Source: an uncultured Eubacteriales bacterium
GTDB lineage: Bacteria; Bacillota; Clostridia; Eubacteriales; Anaerofustaceae
Direction: 5' to 3'
Assembly: GCA_902796565.1 (NCBI GenBank)
Contig: CADBPP010000045.1
Location: 1-16,029, forward strand
DNA length: 16,029 bases
The notes beneath the pieces are model-generated. The model ran no database searches. It was given only the letters and a program-made list of their open reading frames with translations, and was not told the DNA's origin. Of this stretch, positions 1 through 6,691 are shown piece after piece. The stretch's first letter is position 1. Each line of letters starts with the position of its first letter. The translations under genes and the position numbers were made by a program.

Positions 1-84
1 ATAGAGTACTTTAAATCTCTTTAAACGCTTGGCATCTTCCGCTGCCTGGGCTTCCAGGTCAACATTTTCTTCCAAAACTGACAT
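1..84 (-). CDS. GPH/MFS-type transporter paralog, N-terminal 28 codons (partial)
   Basis: The gene starts at ATG 84-82 and runs off the left edge. It reads 28 codons that begin MSVLEENVDLEAQAAEDA and end KVLY. The peptide is identical to the first 28 residues of the complete transporter at 603-2084, although nine codons differ synonymously (11 of 84 bases). The Shine-Dalgarno sequence AGAAAGGAA, the leader and the promoter are also nearly the same as that gene's. It is therefore almost certainly a second copy of the same transporter family, lying downstream of the complete copy in the same orientation. The visible part is only the charged cytoplasmic N-terminal tail, so nothing can be said about substrate. 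The tail is acidic at first (EE, D, E, ED) and turns basic (KRLKRFK) just before the first membrane helix expected from the paralog. Confidence 0.85.
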   Translation of the reverse strand, partial: MSVLEENVDLEAQAAEDAKRLKRFKVLY

Positions 85-142
85 TTTGTGATTCCTTTCT
101 TTAATTTGGTTTTTTTAGATTATGCACAATAATGCTGATGTT

Positions 143-171
143 AGTTTACTATCTTCGTCATTATAAGTCAA
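143..171 (-). promoter_or_regulatory. Promoter of the partial left-edge transporter
   Basis: On the minus strand TTGACT (171-166) and TAAACT (148-143) are separated by exactly 17 bases. The same boxes, spacing and flanks recur upstream of the complete transporter at 2140-2168. The predicted start is near 136, giving a leader of about 50 nt. The bases 124-150 are identical to 2121-2147, so sequence from the -10 into the early transcript is conserved along with the boxes. Confidence 0.75.
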
Positions 172-184
172 TACGAATCTTGGA

Positions 185-540
185 GTATATTAAAAATATT
201 TAATATTCAGACAAAAATTATGGTATAAAAAATATATATATAGGATATTAAAGTACAAAACAATAAAAAATTGGTAACAAATCAGACGATAAGTATTAAA
301 TATAGTCAGTCGATGCACTTTTCATTCACGGACTCGGCAGGAGGGGACTTTCTCTTTGTCTGTGCCGCATATTTGTCTCCGGGAACGGGAGCCTTTCCTG
401 CAGGGAAGGACCGGCTGTCACACAGTGCCGGAGAAAATAACATATATATAAACAGGGATCCCGATACACAGATCGTAGATCCTGCTTAATTGATCGATCC
501 GAGTGACATTGAAAGAAGTCTTTCTCATGCAGCCCCGCGG
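185..540. other. Non-coding spacer between the two transporter genes
   Basis: No convincing gene is seen. 185-310 is very AT-rich and is upstream of the left-edge transporter promoter. 310-540 returns to normal base composition and contains only short open frames without ribosome binding sites. Two adjacent hairpins can be drawn: a near-perfect palindrome at 392-409, and CCGG/CTGT against ACAG/CCGG at 411-431 with a three-base loop and a two-base bulge. Their role is unknown. They might be part of an untranslated RNA or the remains of an old gene. Confidence 0.5.
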
Positions 541-550
541 GCAAAGACAT

Positions 551-577
551 AAAAAAAGAACGGCGGTTTCCCGCCGT
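551..577 (-). terminator. Rho-independent terminator of the complete transporter
   Basis: Read on the minus strand, ACGGCGG and CCGCCGT form a perfect 7-bp stem with a GAAA tetraloop, followed by TCTTTTTTT. It lies about 25 bases past the stop codon of the transporter at 603. On the plus strand the stem is followed by ATCTTTTT, so it could work in both directions. It should separate transcription of the two transporter copies. Confidence 0.9.
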
Positions 578-602
578 ATCTTTTTAAGCAATCTGCGATT
601 GA

Positions 603-2084
603 TTACAGCTTCCACTGAGAGGTAGCTGCGGTCTTGCCTGCTGCCAGGTCGTCCTGAACCTTCTTGAGGTTCGCGTCGTTCATGTTGAACAGGAAGATGT
701 AGCAGAGGATAGCAACGATCGCGATCCCCAGAGGAGCCAGTGTGTACAGGTTTCTGAGTCCGCCGACGACTTCCGGTGTGATGGTCGCTGTTCCGGCATT
801 GTATGCCGCCAGCCACTCGGTGTATCCGAAGCTGTCGAGGAAAGCGGTACCGACCAGTGTGGTCACCAGGTGGCATGCTGTAAGGCTCAGGTTGTAGCAG
901 GCCATGGTCAGAGTGTCCATACGGGCACCGGTCTTCCATGCGCCGTAGTCTGCTGCGTTAGCATATCCGGGCAGGACCCAGGTCTCGAGCATTCCCATGA
1001 AGAAGCTGGAGCATCCGAACAGGATCATGAATGTCCATACTCCCTCGGGCTTGAACATCAGGTACATGAGTACCAGGAATACGATGTGTGCAGCGTATGC
1101 CATGGTGCAGGCCCTCTTGGAATCCTTCCAGAGCTTGGTCCATACTCCGCCGAATGCAACGCCTACGATAGCGGTCAGGTTGAAGATCGTCATGAAGGTT
1201 CCCTGAAGAGCGAAGTTCTGGAACACATAACGGAATACGTATGCCGCATAGCTGGTGTAGATGAAGTAGTAGGACTTGTGAAGTCCGAACCACAGGAACA
1301 GGCCGAGGATATTTCTGTTGCCGACGATGGTCTTGATCGTGGTGGAGAGAGGTATCTTGGCCTTCTTCTTGGCTGCGGTCTCCTTCAGAGCTTCTCTCTC
1401 AACGTAAGAACCTCTGAGTCCGAACCATGCATACAGCCAGAATCCGAGGATGGTCAGGCCGTAGCAGACCAGAGCTGTGATGGCGTAGCCGCCCATGGTA
1501 GGATCCTGTCCGCCGCCGGAAAGGGCGATCAGCATAACAGGAACGATGTAGCCGAAGATGGTCTTACCACCGTCACGGCCGAGCTTCTGGGTCATTGCAA
1601 AGTAAGCTCTGTCGTTAGGATCGCTGGACATCTTCGGGAATGCTCCGGACATCGGGGTGGTGGACATCGGGGTGGCGATGGTGGTGATCATTCTGATGAT
1701 GAATACCAGGAACATCAGCTCGGTGGTCTTGCCGGTGAGGGCAGGAAGAGCGATGATGAGGATCATGCCGCCGTTGAGGATGAGGGCTCCTACGATGATC
1801 CAGGGCCAGAACTTGGCTTTCTTGAAGCTGAATCCGTCGATGAACGCTGCGAATACAGGAGTTCCGATCCATGAAATAAGGCTTGCCGACAGGTTGATGA
1901 CCGCGGTGAAGTTCACCGAGAACATGAACACGTTGGTGTAGAAGTAGTTAACGTAGGTCGAGAATGCCTTTGACATTGCTGCGAGAAGCTGATAAAGAGG
2001 ATAGAGGACTTTAAATCTCTTAAGTCTCTTAGCGTCTTCAGCTGCCTGAGCTTCGAGGTCAACATTTTCTTCTAAAACTGACAT
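603..2084 (-). CDS. GPH-family-like (MFS_2) sugar:cation symporter
   Basis: A 493-residue polytopic membrane protein with about twelve hydrophobic segments. The segment after helix 2, AAFIDGFSFKKAKFWPWIIV, fits the Asp, basic residues, Pro-Trp pattern of glycoside-pentoside-hexuronide symporters, and the length fits that family. A late segment GARMDTLTMACYNLSL also matches it. Substrate is not readable; a cation-coupled sugar or glycoside is the family expectation, so this is inference. The start is ATG 2084, with AGAAAGGAA 9 bases upstream; an in-frame ATG at 2168 lies inside the promoter and is rejected. Codon use differs from neighbours: arginine is nearly always AGA or CGT and alanine often GCT/GCA, which suggests high expression. 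It has its own promoter (2140-2168) and terminator (551-577), so it is likely monocistronic. A paralog follows at the left edge. Confidence 0.8.
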   Translation of the reverse strand: MSVLEENVDLEAQAAEDAKRLKRFKVLYPLYQLLAAMSKAFSTYVNYFYTNVFMFSVNFTAVINLSASLISWIGTPVFAAFIDGFSFKKAKFWPWIIVGALILNGGMILIIALPALTGKTTELMFLVFIIRMITTIATPMSTTPMSGAFPKMSSDPNDRAYFAMTQKLGRDGGKTIFGYIVPVMLIALSGGGQDPTMGGYAITALVCYGLTILGFWLYAWFGLRGSYVEREALKETAAKKKAKIPLSTTIKTIVGNRNILGLFLWFGLHKSYYFIYTSYAAYVFRYVFQNFALQGTFMTIFNLTAIVGVAFGGVWTKLWKDSKRACTMAYAAHIVFLVLMYLMFKPEGVWTFMILFGCSSFFMGMLETWVLPGYANAADYGAWKTGARMDTLTMACYNLSLTACHLVTTLVGTAFLDSFGYTEWLAAYNAGTATITPEVVGGLRNLYTLAPLGIAIVAILCYIFLFNMNDANLKKVQDDLAAGKTAATSQWKL

Positions 2085-2139
2085 TTTGTGATTCCTTTCT
2101 TTTTTATTTTTTTGTATTAAGCACAATAATGCTGATGTT

Positions 2140-2168
2140 AGTTTACTCTTTTCGTCTGAATAAGTCAA
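2140..2168 (-). promoter_or_regulatory. Promoter of the complete transporter gene
   Basis: The minus strand carries TTGACT (2168-2163), a 17-base spacer and TAAACT (2145-2140). The predicted transcript starts near 2133, with a leader of about 50 nt ahead of ATG 2084. The same -35, -10, spacing, upstream flank (2160-2180) and early transcript (2121-2147) are found in the left-edge copy, while the spacer itself has diverged. Conservation of the boxes with a drifting spacer supports a functional promoter. Confidence 0.8.
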
Positions 2169-2180
2169 TACGAATCTTGG

Positions 2181-2590
2181 TCAATTTGTGCATTTATCTT
2201 AAATTATTTGTCTTATTACAGTATAAAATATATACATATTGTGGTAAAAATGTATTTAATTAATATATTTCAGATATAAACAAGATAATTCATGGAAAAA
2301 TATTAAACATTTGTATATAAAACAATATATAGATGATTTATACGAAATTGATTTCAGGGGGACGCGGCAGGACGCCCAAAGGGGGTGCGCTGAAATATAT
2401 TGGCTTAAATAAGCCGATATTTTAAAACAGCCCGGAAACGGCCCTCCGCGGAACGTCATCAGGATCTTTGATTTACTGTACAAAAGAGAGCGGAAAAGCC
2501 CGATATATGTATGTTTTACGGCATTTTTGCCTGTTTTCCCCCCGGGTGGATCTGTCGGTCCGGGATCAAAACAGGGGAAACTGTAATAAA
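2181..2590. other. Intergenic region with inverted repeats
   Basis: This is divergent spacer between the transporter and the plus-strand membrane protein gene. 2181-2350 is AT-rich and featureless. A hairpin at 2397-2420 (GGCTTA, AA, TAAGCC, extended by ATAT pairs) has no clear T-tract. A small GGCA/TGCC hairpin at 2520-2531 abuts the larger inverted repeat at 2530-2575. No open frame with a ribosome binding site is seen. Confidence 0.5.
2530..2575. repeat. Interrupted inverted repeat upstream of a promoter
   Basis: CCTGTTTT (2530-2537) is the exact complement of AAAACAGG (2568-2575). Inside it, CCCGG (2541-2545) pairs with CCGGG (2560-2564), leaving a 3x3 internal loop and a 14-base apical loop. 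The repeat ends where the -35 region of the 2595-2603 promoter would lie. It could be an operator or an RNA/DNA hairpin; nothing in the sequence decides between these. Confidence 0.45.
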
Positions 2591-2594
2591 GATA

Positions 2595-2603
2595 TGCTAT
2601 AAT
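2595..2603 (+). promoter_or_regulatory. Extended -10 promoter
   Basis: TGCTATAAT is a perfect -10 hexamer with the TGn extension. No good -35 box is found at 16-18 bases. Predicted transcription starts near 2610, just ahead of the GGAGGAA ribosome binding site (2614-2620) for the ATG at 2628. Confidence 0.65.
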
Positions 2604-2627
2604 TAAAAAAAACGGAGGAAGGCTCAC

Positions 2628-3230
2628 ATGGAGACCGAAAGGATAATAAGGGATTATATCGGGGCAAAAAAGAGAGACTGGACGGTATTCACCGTATCCG
2701 CCGCTGCGGTACTGGCGGGCATAGGATATATGATATATTATATCGCGATGCTCACCCGTTCCTCCAATGCTTCCCCGGAAAGCCTGCCATACATGGCGTC
2801 GTCCCTGGTGGCCGTCTTCGTGGGCGCGTACTTTATCGGGACCTATGCCCCGAAGACCGTCGGCGCCTCGGCGAGGACCCGCCGGTCCCTTTCCCGCATC
2901 GCGGAGGGCGGAGGGTATGACAGGGCCGCTATGGAGCTGTACGAGGCGGACAGGGGAAAGCATCTCGTCATCACGGAGCATTACATCTTCGGAGAGCACA
3001 ACGGCATCGCCGCCCCCCTTTCCGACATCACGGATTACAAATCGATGTACAACCGTCACGCGGGCTATTATTCCTCCTCCATGGCCGTCGAAGGGATACT
3101 GATTAAGCTCACCGACGGCAGATGGTATACCGTATCCTCAGGTAAGACCCGGTTCAGCGATTATCCCTTTTTCTGCGGCCTGCTGGAGGAAGCGGTCAAA
3201 AAAAACACGTCCGGGGGGGACGTGCGTTAA
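2628..3230 (+). CDS. Two-helix membrane protein of unknown function
   Basis: A 200-residue protein I do not recognise at family level. Residues 1-17 are a charged cytoplasmic leader. Two hydrophobic helices follow at about 18-41 and 57-73, separated by a short polar loop, and then a soluble domain of about 125 residues. That tail (for example HLVITEHYIFGEH and IKLTDGRWYTVSSGKTRF) alternates hydrophobic and polar residues like beta strands. It recalls the YcxB or bacterial PH-like membrane-associated domains, but this is only a resemblance. The start is well supported: GGAGGAA seven bases upstream and an extended -10 at 2595. The gene is convergent with the ferredoxin gene, 15 bases apart. Its last codons also encode the ferredoxin's terminator hairpin (3198-3224). 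No terminator of its own is visible. Confidence 0.75.
   Translation: METERIIRDYIGAKKRDWTVFTVSAAAVLAGIGYMIYYIAMLTRSSNASPESLPYMASSLVAVFVGAYFIGTYAPKTVGASARTRRSLSRIAEGGGYDRAAMELYEADRGKHLVITEHYIFGEHNGIAAPLSDITDYKSMYNRHAGYYSSSMAVEGILIKLTDGRWYTVSSGKTRFSDYPFFCGLLEEAVKKNTSGGDVR
3198..3224 (-). terminator. Terminator of the ferredoxin gene, inside the opposite gene
   Basis: On the minus strand CACGTCC, a loop of five C, and GGACGTG form a perfect 7-bp stem followed directly by eight T. It begins 21 bases after the ferredoxin stop codon. All of it lies within the last ten codons of the plus-strand gene ending at 3230, where the T-tract is read as lysine codons. Confidence 0.85.
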
Positions 3231-3245
3231 AGACCCGGGTGCGTT

Positions 3246-3416
3246 CTATTCATCCACGGCGCCGTGGGAACATACGGCGGCGCAGTTTCCGCATTCGACA
3301 CAGAGGGCAGGATCTATCCTGCTCTTTCCGTTTTCCTGTTTTGAAATGGCTCCCACCGGGCATTCTATGCGGCAGCTGCCGCATCCGGTGCAGCGTTCAC
3401 TGATGGTAAATGCCAT
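3246..3416 (-). CDS. 2[4Fe-4S] bacterial-type ferredoxin
   Basis: A 56-residue soluble electron carrier with two cysteine clusters. C9, C12, C15 and C19 followed by Pro20 form the first. C39, C42, C45 and C49 form the second, where the usual proline after the last cysteine is Ser50. Length and spacing are those of clostridial low-potential ferredoxins, which shuttle electrons for enzymes such as pyruvate:ferredoxin oxidoreductase and hydrogenases. The start is ATG 3416, with GGGAGGT just upstream. The frame is open further upstream but has no second supported start. The gene has its own promoter (3450-3479) and terminator (3198-3224), so it is monocistronic. The Ser at position 50 may alter the potential of that cluster slightly; this is inference. 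Confidence 0.93.
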   Translation of the reverse strand: MAFTISERCTGCGSCRIECPVGAISKQENGKSRIDPALCVECGNCAAVCSHGAVDE

Positions 3417-3449
3417 TGGGACCTCCCTGGATGAGTGTTCTTTACAGTT

Positions 3450-3479
3450 ATTATAATCTTCTTTCCCCCCGTGTTTCAA
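3450..3479 (-). promoter_or_regulatory. Ferredoxin promoter
   Basis: Minus-strand TTGAAA (3479-3474), an 18-base spacer and a perfect TATAAT (3455-3450). Transcription should start near 3443, about 27 bases ahead of the ATG at 3416. Confidence 0.7.
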
Positions 3480-3539
3480 TATTAATGAAGCCTGTCGTTT
3501 TGCAATTCTTCTCCAGCCGTGTATAATTGGCTCTCCTGA

Positions 3540-3548
3540 TGGTATAAT
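3540..3548 (+). promoter_or_regulatory. Extended -10 promoter of the flippase-ksgA operon
   Basis: TGGTATAAT is a consensus extended -10, 30 bases ahead of the ATG at 3579. A second candidate lies just upstream, TTGCAA (3500-3505), 16 bases, TATAAT (3522-3527). One or both could drive the operon. They lie back to back with the ferredoxin promoter, with no overlap of the -10 boxes. Confidence 0.6.
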
Positions 3549-3578
3549 AATAGATATTCTTAAACGAAAGAAATAGAC

Positions 3579-5135
3579 ATGAAAAAAAGCAAGAACTATG
3601 TTTGGGGCGCGCTGATACTCACGGTGGGCTCCCTGATATCGAAATTCCTGGGAATATTCTTCAAGATACCCCTCACGAATATAATGGGAGATTACGGGAT
3701 GGGGCTGTACGGGTACGCCTATCCCCTGTATGTCACTTTCCTGACGGTGTCCACCGCCGGCCTCCCCTCCGCCGTATCGAAGATGGTGGCGGAGAGCGTT
3801 TCCTCCGGAAACCATAGGCAGGCATACAGGATCTTCCGGGTCGCGTTCTTCACCCTGGCGGTGCTGGGCATATCCTCATCACTGATAATGTTCTTTTCCG
3901 CCCGGTGGTTCATCGACACCTTCAACTGGGATCCTCTGGCATACCGCTCGATCATAGCGCTGTCCATCGCTCCCTTCTTCGTTTGCCTGATCTCCGTGGT
4001 CAGGGGATTCTTCCAGGGCATGCAGATGATGGTCTATACCAGCGTCTCCGAGATCCTGGAGCAGGTGGGGAGAGTCGGCGTGGGAGTGAGCCTCGCCATC
4101 TTCTGGTTCCGTACCAGGGGAGTCGAATGGGGGGCAGCAGGAGCCACCTTCGGGGCCGTGGCGGGAGCCATACTGGCCTTCGTGTTCCTGTACATCTCGT
4201 TTTTCATCTACCGCAGAAAGAACCGGCCGGACGTGCTCATGCAGTCCGATGACATAAAAGTGGAGAGCCAGGGGGCTATCTTCAGGTCCCTTATCCTGAT
4301 AGCCCTGCCGATAGCCCTTTCCAGCATAGTTTCCAACATGATGGATCTCATAGACAGCGGCACCATACCCAGGTGTCTCAGCATGATAGGCTACACCCAC
4401 AGGCAGATCACGGACCTGTACGGGCAGCTGACCAGCAAGGCCCAGACCCTGGTGAACGTCCCGATGGTCCTGGGGAGCTCCCTGGCGGTGAGCCTGGTGC
4501 CCGCCATCAGCGAGTCCATGGCCCGCAGCGACCGTGACAAGGCCGTGAGCAAGGTCACCCTGGCGGTAAAGCTCACCTTCCTGGTGTCCCTTCCGGCTGC
4601 GCTGGGCCTCAGCCTTCTTTCCCGGCCCATCATAGAGCTTCTGTATCCCAACTCCGTAACGGGATTTGAGATCCTGCGCTGGCATGCCTTCACAGTGATC
4701 TTCAGCATGGGGATGCTGGTGCTGCAGGGCATACTGCAGGGCGCCGGAAAATATTACGTGCCCCTCATCAACGTTTTGATCGGAGGAGCAGTCAAGCTCA
4801 TGTGCAACCTGGTGCTCATAAGGATACCGGAGCTGAACATCTACGGGGCCATCATGTCCACCGTCATAGCCGCCTTCGTGATCTTCACCCTGAACTTTAT
4901 CGCCGTCAGGCGCCACATAGGTTTCGGGAACCTGTTCGTGCCCCTTGTAAAGATACTTCTTTCCGTGGCGGTCATGGGCGTTCTGTGCTTCTTCTCCTTC
5001 AGGTGGATGTGTCTGATCATATCGCCGAGGATCGCGGTACTGGGCTCCATCGCCCTGTCCATAGTGGTATATGCCCTGATGGTGCTGGTGACGAAGGCCG
5101 TTACCATGGATGACTTAAGGAGCGTAAGGAGTTAG
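3579..5135 (+). CDS. SpoVB/YtgP-type MATE-superfamily polysaccharide or lipid II flippase
   Basis: A 518-residue integral membrane protein with roughly fourteen hydrophobic segments. The N-terminus KKSKNYVWGALILTVGSLIS, then KFLGIFFKIPLTNIMGDYG and GLYGYAYPLY, is characteristic of the clostridial and bacillary SpoVB/YtgP branch of the polysaccharide transport (MurJ-related) family. Members move lipid-linked cell-wall precursors across the membrane; YtgP of Bacillus subtilis acts as a lipid II flippase, and SpoVB is needed for spore cortex. Which role applies here cannot be told from sequence. The start is ATG 3579 with only a weak purine-rich site (GAAAG) upstream. The stop at 5133-5135 is three bases before the ksgA start, and the ksgA ribosome binding site lies in its last codons, so the two are co-transcribed and probably coupled. 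Confidence 0.88.
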   Translation: MKKSKNYVWGALILTVGSLISKFLGIFFKIPLTNIMGDYGMGLYGYAYPLYVTFLTVSTAGLPSAVSKMVAESVSSGNHRQAYRIFRVAFFTLAVLGISSSLIMFFSARWFIDTFNWDPLAYRSIIALSIAPFFVCLISVVRGFFQGMQMMVYTSVSEILEQVGRVGVGVSLAIFWFRTRGVEWGAAGATFGAVAGAILAFVFLYISFFIYRRKNRPDVLMQSDDIKVESQGAIFRSLILIALPIALSSIVSNMMDLIDSGTIPRCLSMIGYTHRQITDLYGQLTSKAQTLVNVPMVLGSSLAVSLVPAISESMARSDRDKAVSKVTLAVKLTFLVSLPAALGLSLLSRPIIELLYPNSVTGFEILRWHAFTVIFSMGMLVLQGILQGAGKYYVPLINVLIGGAVKLMCNLVLIRIPELNIYGAIMSTVIAAFVIFTLNFIAVRRHIGFGNLFVPLVKILLSVAVMGVLCFFSFRWMCLIISPRIAVLGSIALSIVVYALMVLVTKAVTMDDLRSVRS

Positions 5136-5138
5136 GCC

Positions 5139-5996
5139 GTGAAGAACATGACCAGTCCCACAGTGATAACTGAATATATGAAGAGCAGCGACTTCTTCTT
5201 CAAGAAGAACCTGGGACAGAACTTCCTCAAGGACGAGAACGTAGCAAGAAGCATCGTCGGAGAGCTGGGGGGAGAAAGGAAGGACGCGGTCCTGGAGATC
5301 GGTCCCGGATTCGGCGCCCTTACCCAGTTCCTCACGGAGGATTACGACGACGTCACGGCGCTGGAGATAGATCCCTTTGCCATCGGCGTACTGAAGGACG
5401 TCTTTTCTGACACAGAGGGCCTGAGGATCGTCAGGGGCGATATCCTCAGGGAGGATCTCCCGTCCCTTCTCGGGGATCAGCTCACGGCGGGGAAAAGGCT
5501 CAGGGCCATCTCCAACCTGCCTTATTACATCACCTCCCAGGTTATAATAAAGCTCCTCTCATCGGACATATTCTTTGAGAACATAGTGGTGATGGTGCAG
5601 AAGGAGGTGTCATCAAGGCTTTCGGCGAAAAAGGGCACGAAGGATTATTCCGCGTTCACGGTGCTCCTCAATTACTACGCGGATGTCGTCAGATGCTTCG
5701 ACGTCAGCCATACGTGCTTCATTCCCCAGCCTAAGGTGGATTCCACCGTGATGAAGATAATCCCCCTGGAAAAAAGGAGGGCGGAGGTATCCGACGAGGA
5801 GCGTTTCGTAAGGACTGTAAAGGCGGCCTTCTCCATGAGGAGGAAGACCCTTCTGAACTGCATAAGCATGAATTTCGGCATCTCAAAGGATGAAGCGAAG
5901 GAAAGGATAGCTTCTGCGGGGTTCGATCCCGCGATAAGAGGTGAGATATTGAGCCTTGAGGAATTCGCTGCCCTCTCTGAGGCGATGCCCCTTTAG
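5139..5996 (+). CDS. ksgA: 16S rRNA (adenine1518/1519-N6) dimethyltransferase KsgA/RsmA
   Basis: A 285-residue SAM-dependent methyltransferase that dimethylates the two adjacent adenosines in the 3' terminal hairpin of 16S rRNA late in 30S assembly. Visible signatures are KKNLGQNFL (22-30), the SAM-binding loop EIGPGFGALT (53-62), the acidic residue of motif II (LEID, 75-78), and the catalytic NLPYY (126-130). Length fits the family. The start chosen is GTG 5139, because AAGGAG (5126-5131) lies seven bases upstream; the ATG at 5148 is too far from that site. The gene follows the flippase with three bases between. Its stop TAG (5994-5996) overlaps the TAA stop of the convergent PspC-domain gene, sharing the bases TTAG, so no room remains for a separate terminator. 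Confidence 0.96.
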   Translation: MKNMTSPTVITEYMKSSDFFFKKNLGQNFLKDENVARSIVGELGGERKDAVLEIGPGFGALTQFLTEDYDDVTALEIDPFAIGVLKDVFSDTEGLRIVRGDILREDLPSLLGDQLTAGKRLRAISNLPYYITSQVIIKLLSSDIFFENIVVMVQKEVSSRLSAKKGTKDYSAFTVLLNYYADVVRCFDVSHTCFIPQPKVDSTVMKIIPLEKRRAEVSDEERFVRTVKAAFSMRRKTLLNCISMNFGISKDEAKERIASAGFDPAIRGEILSLEEFAALSEAMPL

Positions 5997-6676
5997 AGGA
6001 ACATCCCGAGAGCGCTTACAAGGGAATATATGATAATAAGAATGATGGCGGCCCACCAGATCCCGGTCGCTATCTTTTTTTTCGGCATGATAAGGGACAG
6101 TCCCGCGCAGGCTAGCAGCACCGGCCACAGATATGTCAGAGAGGAAGTGATGTATCCGAAGGAGAAGCCGCTCACAGCGGGGCGTCTCAGGAGGATGCAC
6201 ATGCAGATGAAGGAGCTGATCGCTCCCAGGGAGATCTTGGAGACCCTTTCGGGGGAGGCGCCCCTGTCGGAGGCGAGCCCTTCCGTAAAGATGTAAAGAC
6301 CTATGGAAAGTACCGCGAAGGTCAGATCCTCCTTTATCCCCGCCTTCAGATGAAAGAGGCGGGAATATATGATATGCCCCAGAGGGGTGCATACGGCGCA
6401 TACCGCCAGGGCTCTTCCCGCGGATACGGAGGCGATGACGGAGGGTATGTCCATCGGTGCGGGAGCGGAAGGTACGCTCTCCTGCTCGTCCCCGCTGAGA
6501 AGGGGCATCGTCAGCGCCAGCACGAAGTAGATTATTACAGCGAAGGGATACAGGACGCACAGAAAGAAAGCCGCGATCCTCACGAGGGTTATGTCGAGCC
6601 CGAAACTCTCGGCTATGCCGGCGCAAACTCCGCCGAATTTCCTGTCCGTATTCGATCTGTGTAACCTGTTCTGCAT
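5993..6676 (-). CDS. PspC-domain multi-helix membrane protein
   Basis: A 227-residue membrane protein. Residues 1-60 are a PspC domain: a basic start, then DRKFGGVCAGIAESFGLDIT, then a hydrophobic helix. PspC domains occur in phage-shock and envelope-stress sensors and in some anti-sigma-like proteins. After a short polar loop (61-75) there are about five more hydrophobic segments, an extension not found in classic short PspC proteins; its role is unknown. The start is uncertain. ATG 6676 gives a typical PspC N-terminus, while an in-frame GTG at 6700 would add eight residues. Neither has a good ribosome binding site. A perfect TATAAT sits only nine bases before ATG 6676, so the transcript may be leaderless. 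The gene lies 48 bases after prmA and could also be read through from it. Confidence 0.82.
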   Translation of the reverse strand: MQNRLHRSNTDRKFGGVCAGIAESFGLDITLVRIAAFFLCVLYPFAVIIYFVLALTMPLLSGDEQESVPSAPAPMDIPSVIASVSAGRALAVCAVCTPLGHIIYSRLFHLKAGIKEDLTFAVLSIGLYIFTEGLASDRGASPERVSKISLGAISSFICMCILLRRPAVSGFSFGYITSSLTYLWPVLLACAGLSLIMPKKKIATGIWWAAIILIIIYSLVSALGMFL

Positions 6677-6685
6677 GATGCCTGT

Positions 6686-6691
6686 ATTATA
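6686..6691 (-). promoter_or_regulatory. Candidate -10 box right at the PspC-gene start
   Basis: Minus-strand TATAAT ends nine bases before ATG 6676. Transcription six to eight bases downstream of it would begin within one to three bases of the start codon. No recognisable -35 box or TGn extension accompanies it, so this is a tentative call. Confidence 0.35.

Noticed and set aside
185..310. AT-rich tract considered as a replication origin or transfer site
   Set aside because: No DnaA-box cluster, iterated repeats or origin-associated genes are present. It reads as ordinary promoter-upstream DNA.
870..1874. 334-codon plus-strand open frame opposite the transporter
   Set aside because: It is antisense to a clear membrane protein. 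It is rich in His, Asp and Gly from reversed hydrophobic codons, and has no ribosome binding site.
2256..3059. 267-codon minus-strand open frame upstream of and opposite the membrane protein gene
   Set aside because: It runs through the promoter and inverted repeats into AT-rich spacer, with no ribosome binding site or recognisable domain.
3254..3267. Perfect 14-base palindrome CCACGGCGCCGTGG inside the ferredoxin gene considered as a terminator for the plus-strand gene
   Set aside because: There is no T-tract or loop, and it is explained by coding sequence of the ferredoxin C-terminus.
3417..3815. N-terminal extension of the ferredoxin frame
   Set aside because: It would cross the ferredoxin promoter and the flippase start. 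The internal ATG at 3416 has an ideal ribosome binding site.
3879..4916. 345-codon minus-strand open frame opposite the flippase
   Set aside because: Its His/Gly/Asp/Gln-rich composition is the mirror of a hydrophobic gene, with no start site or family features.
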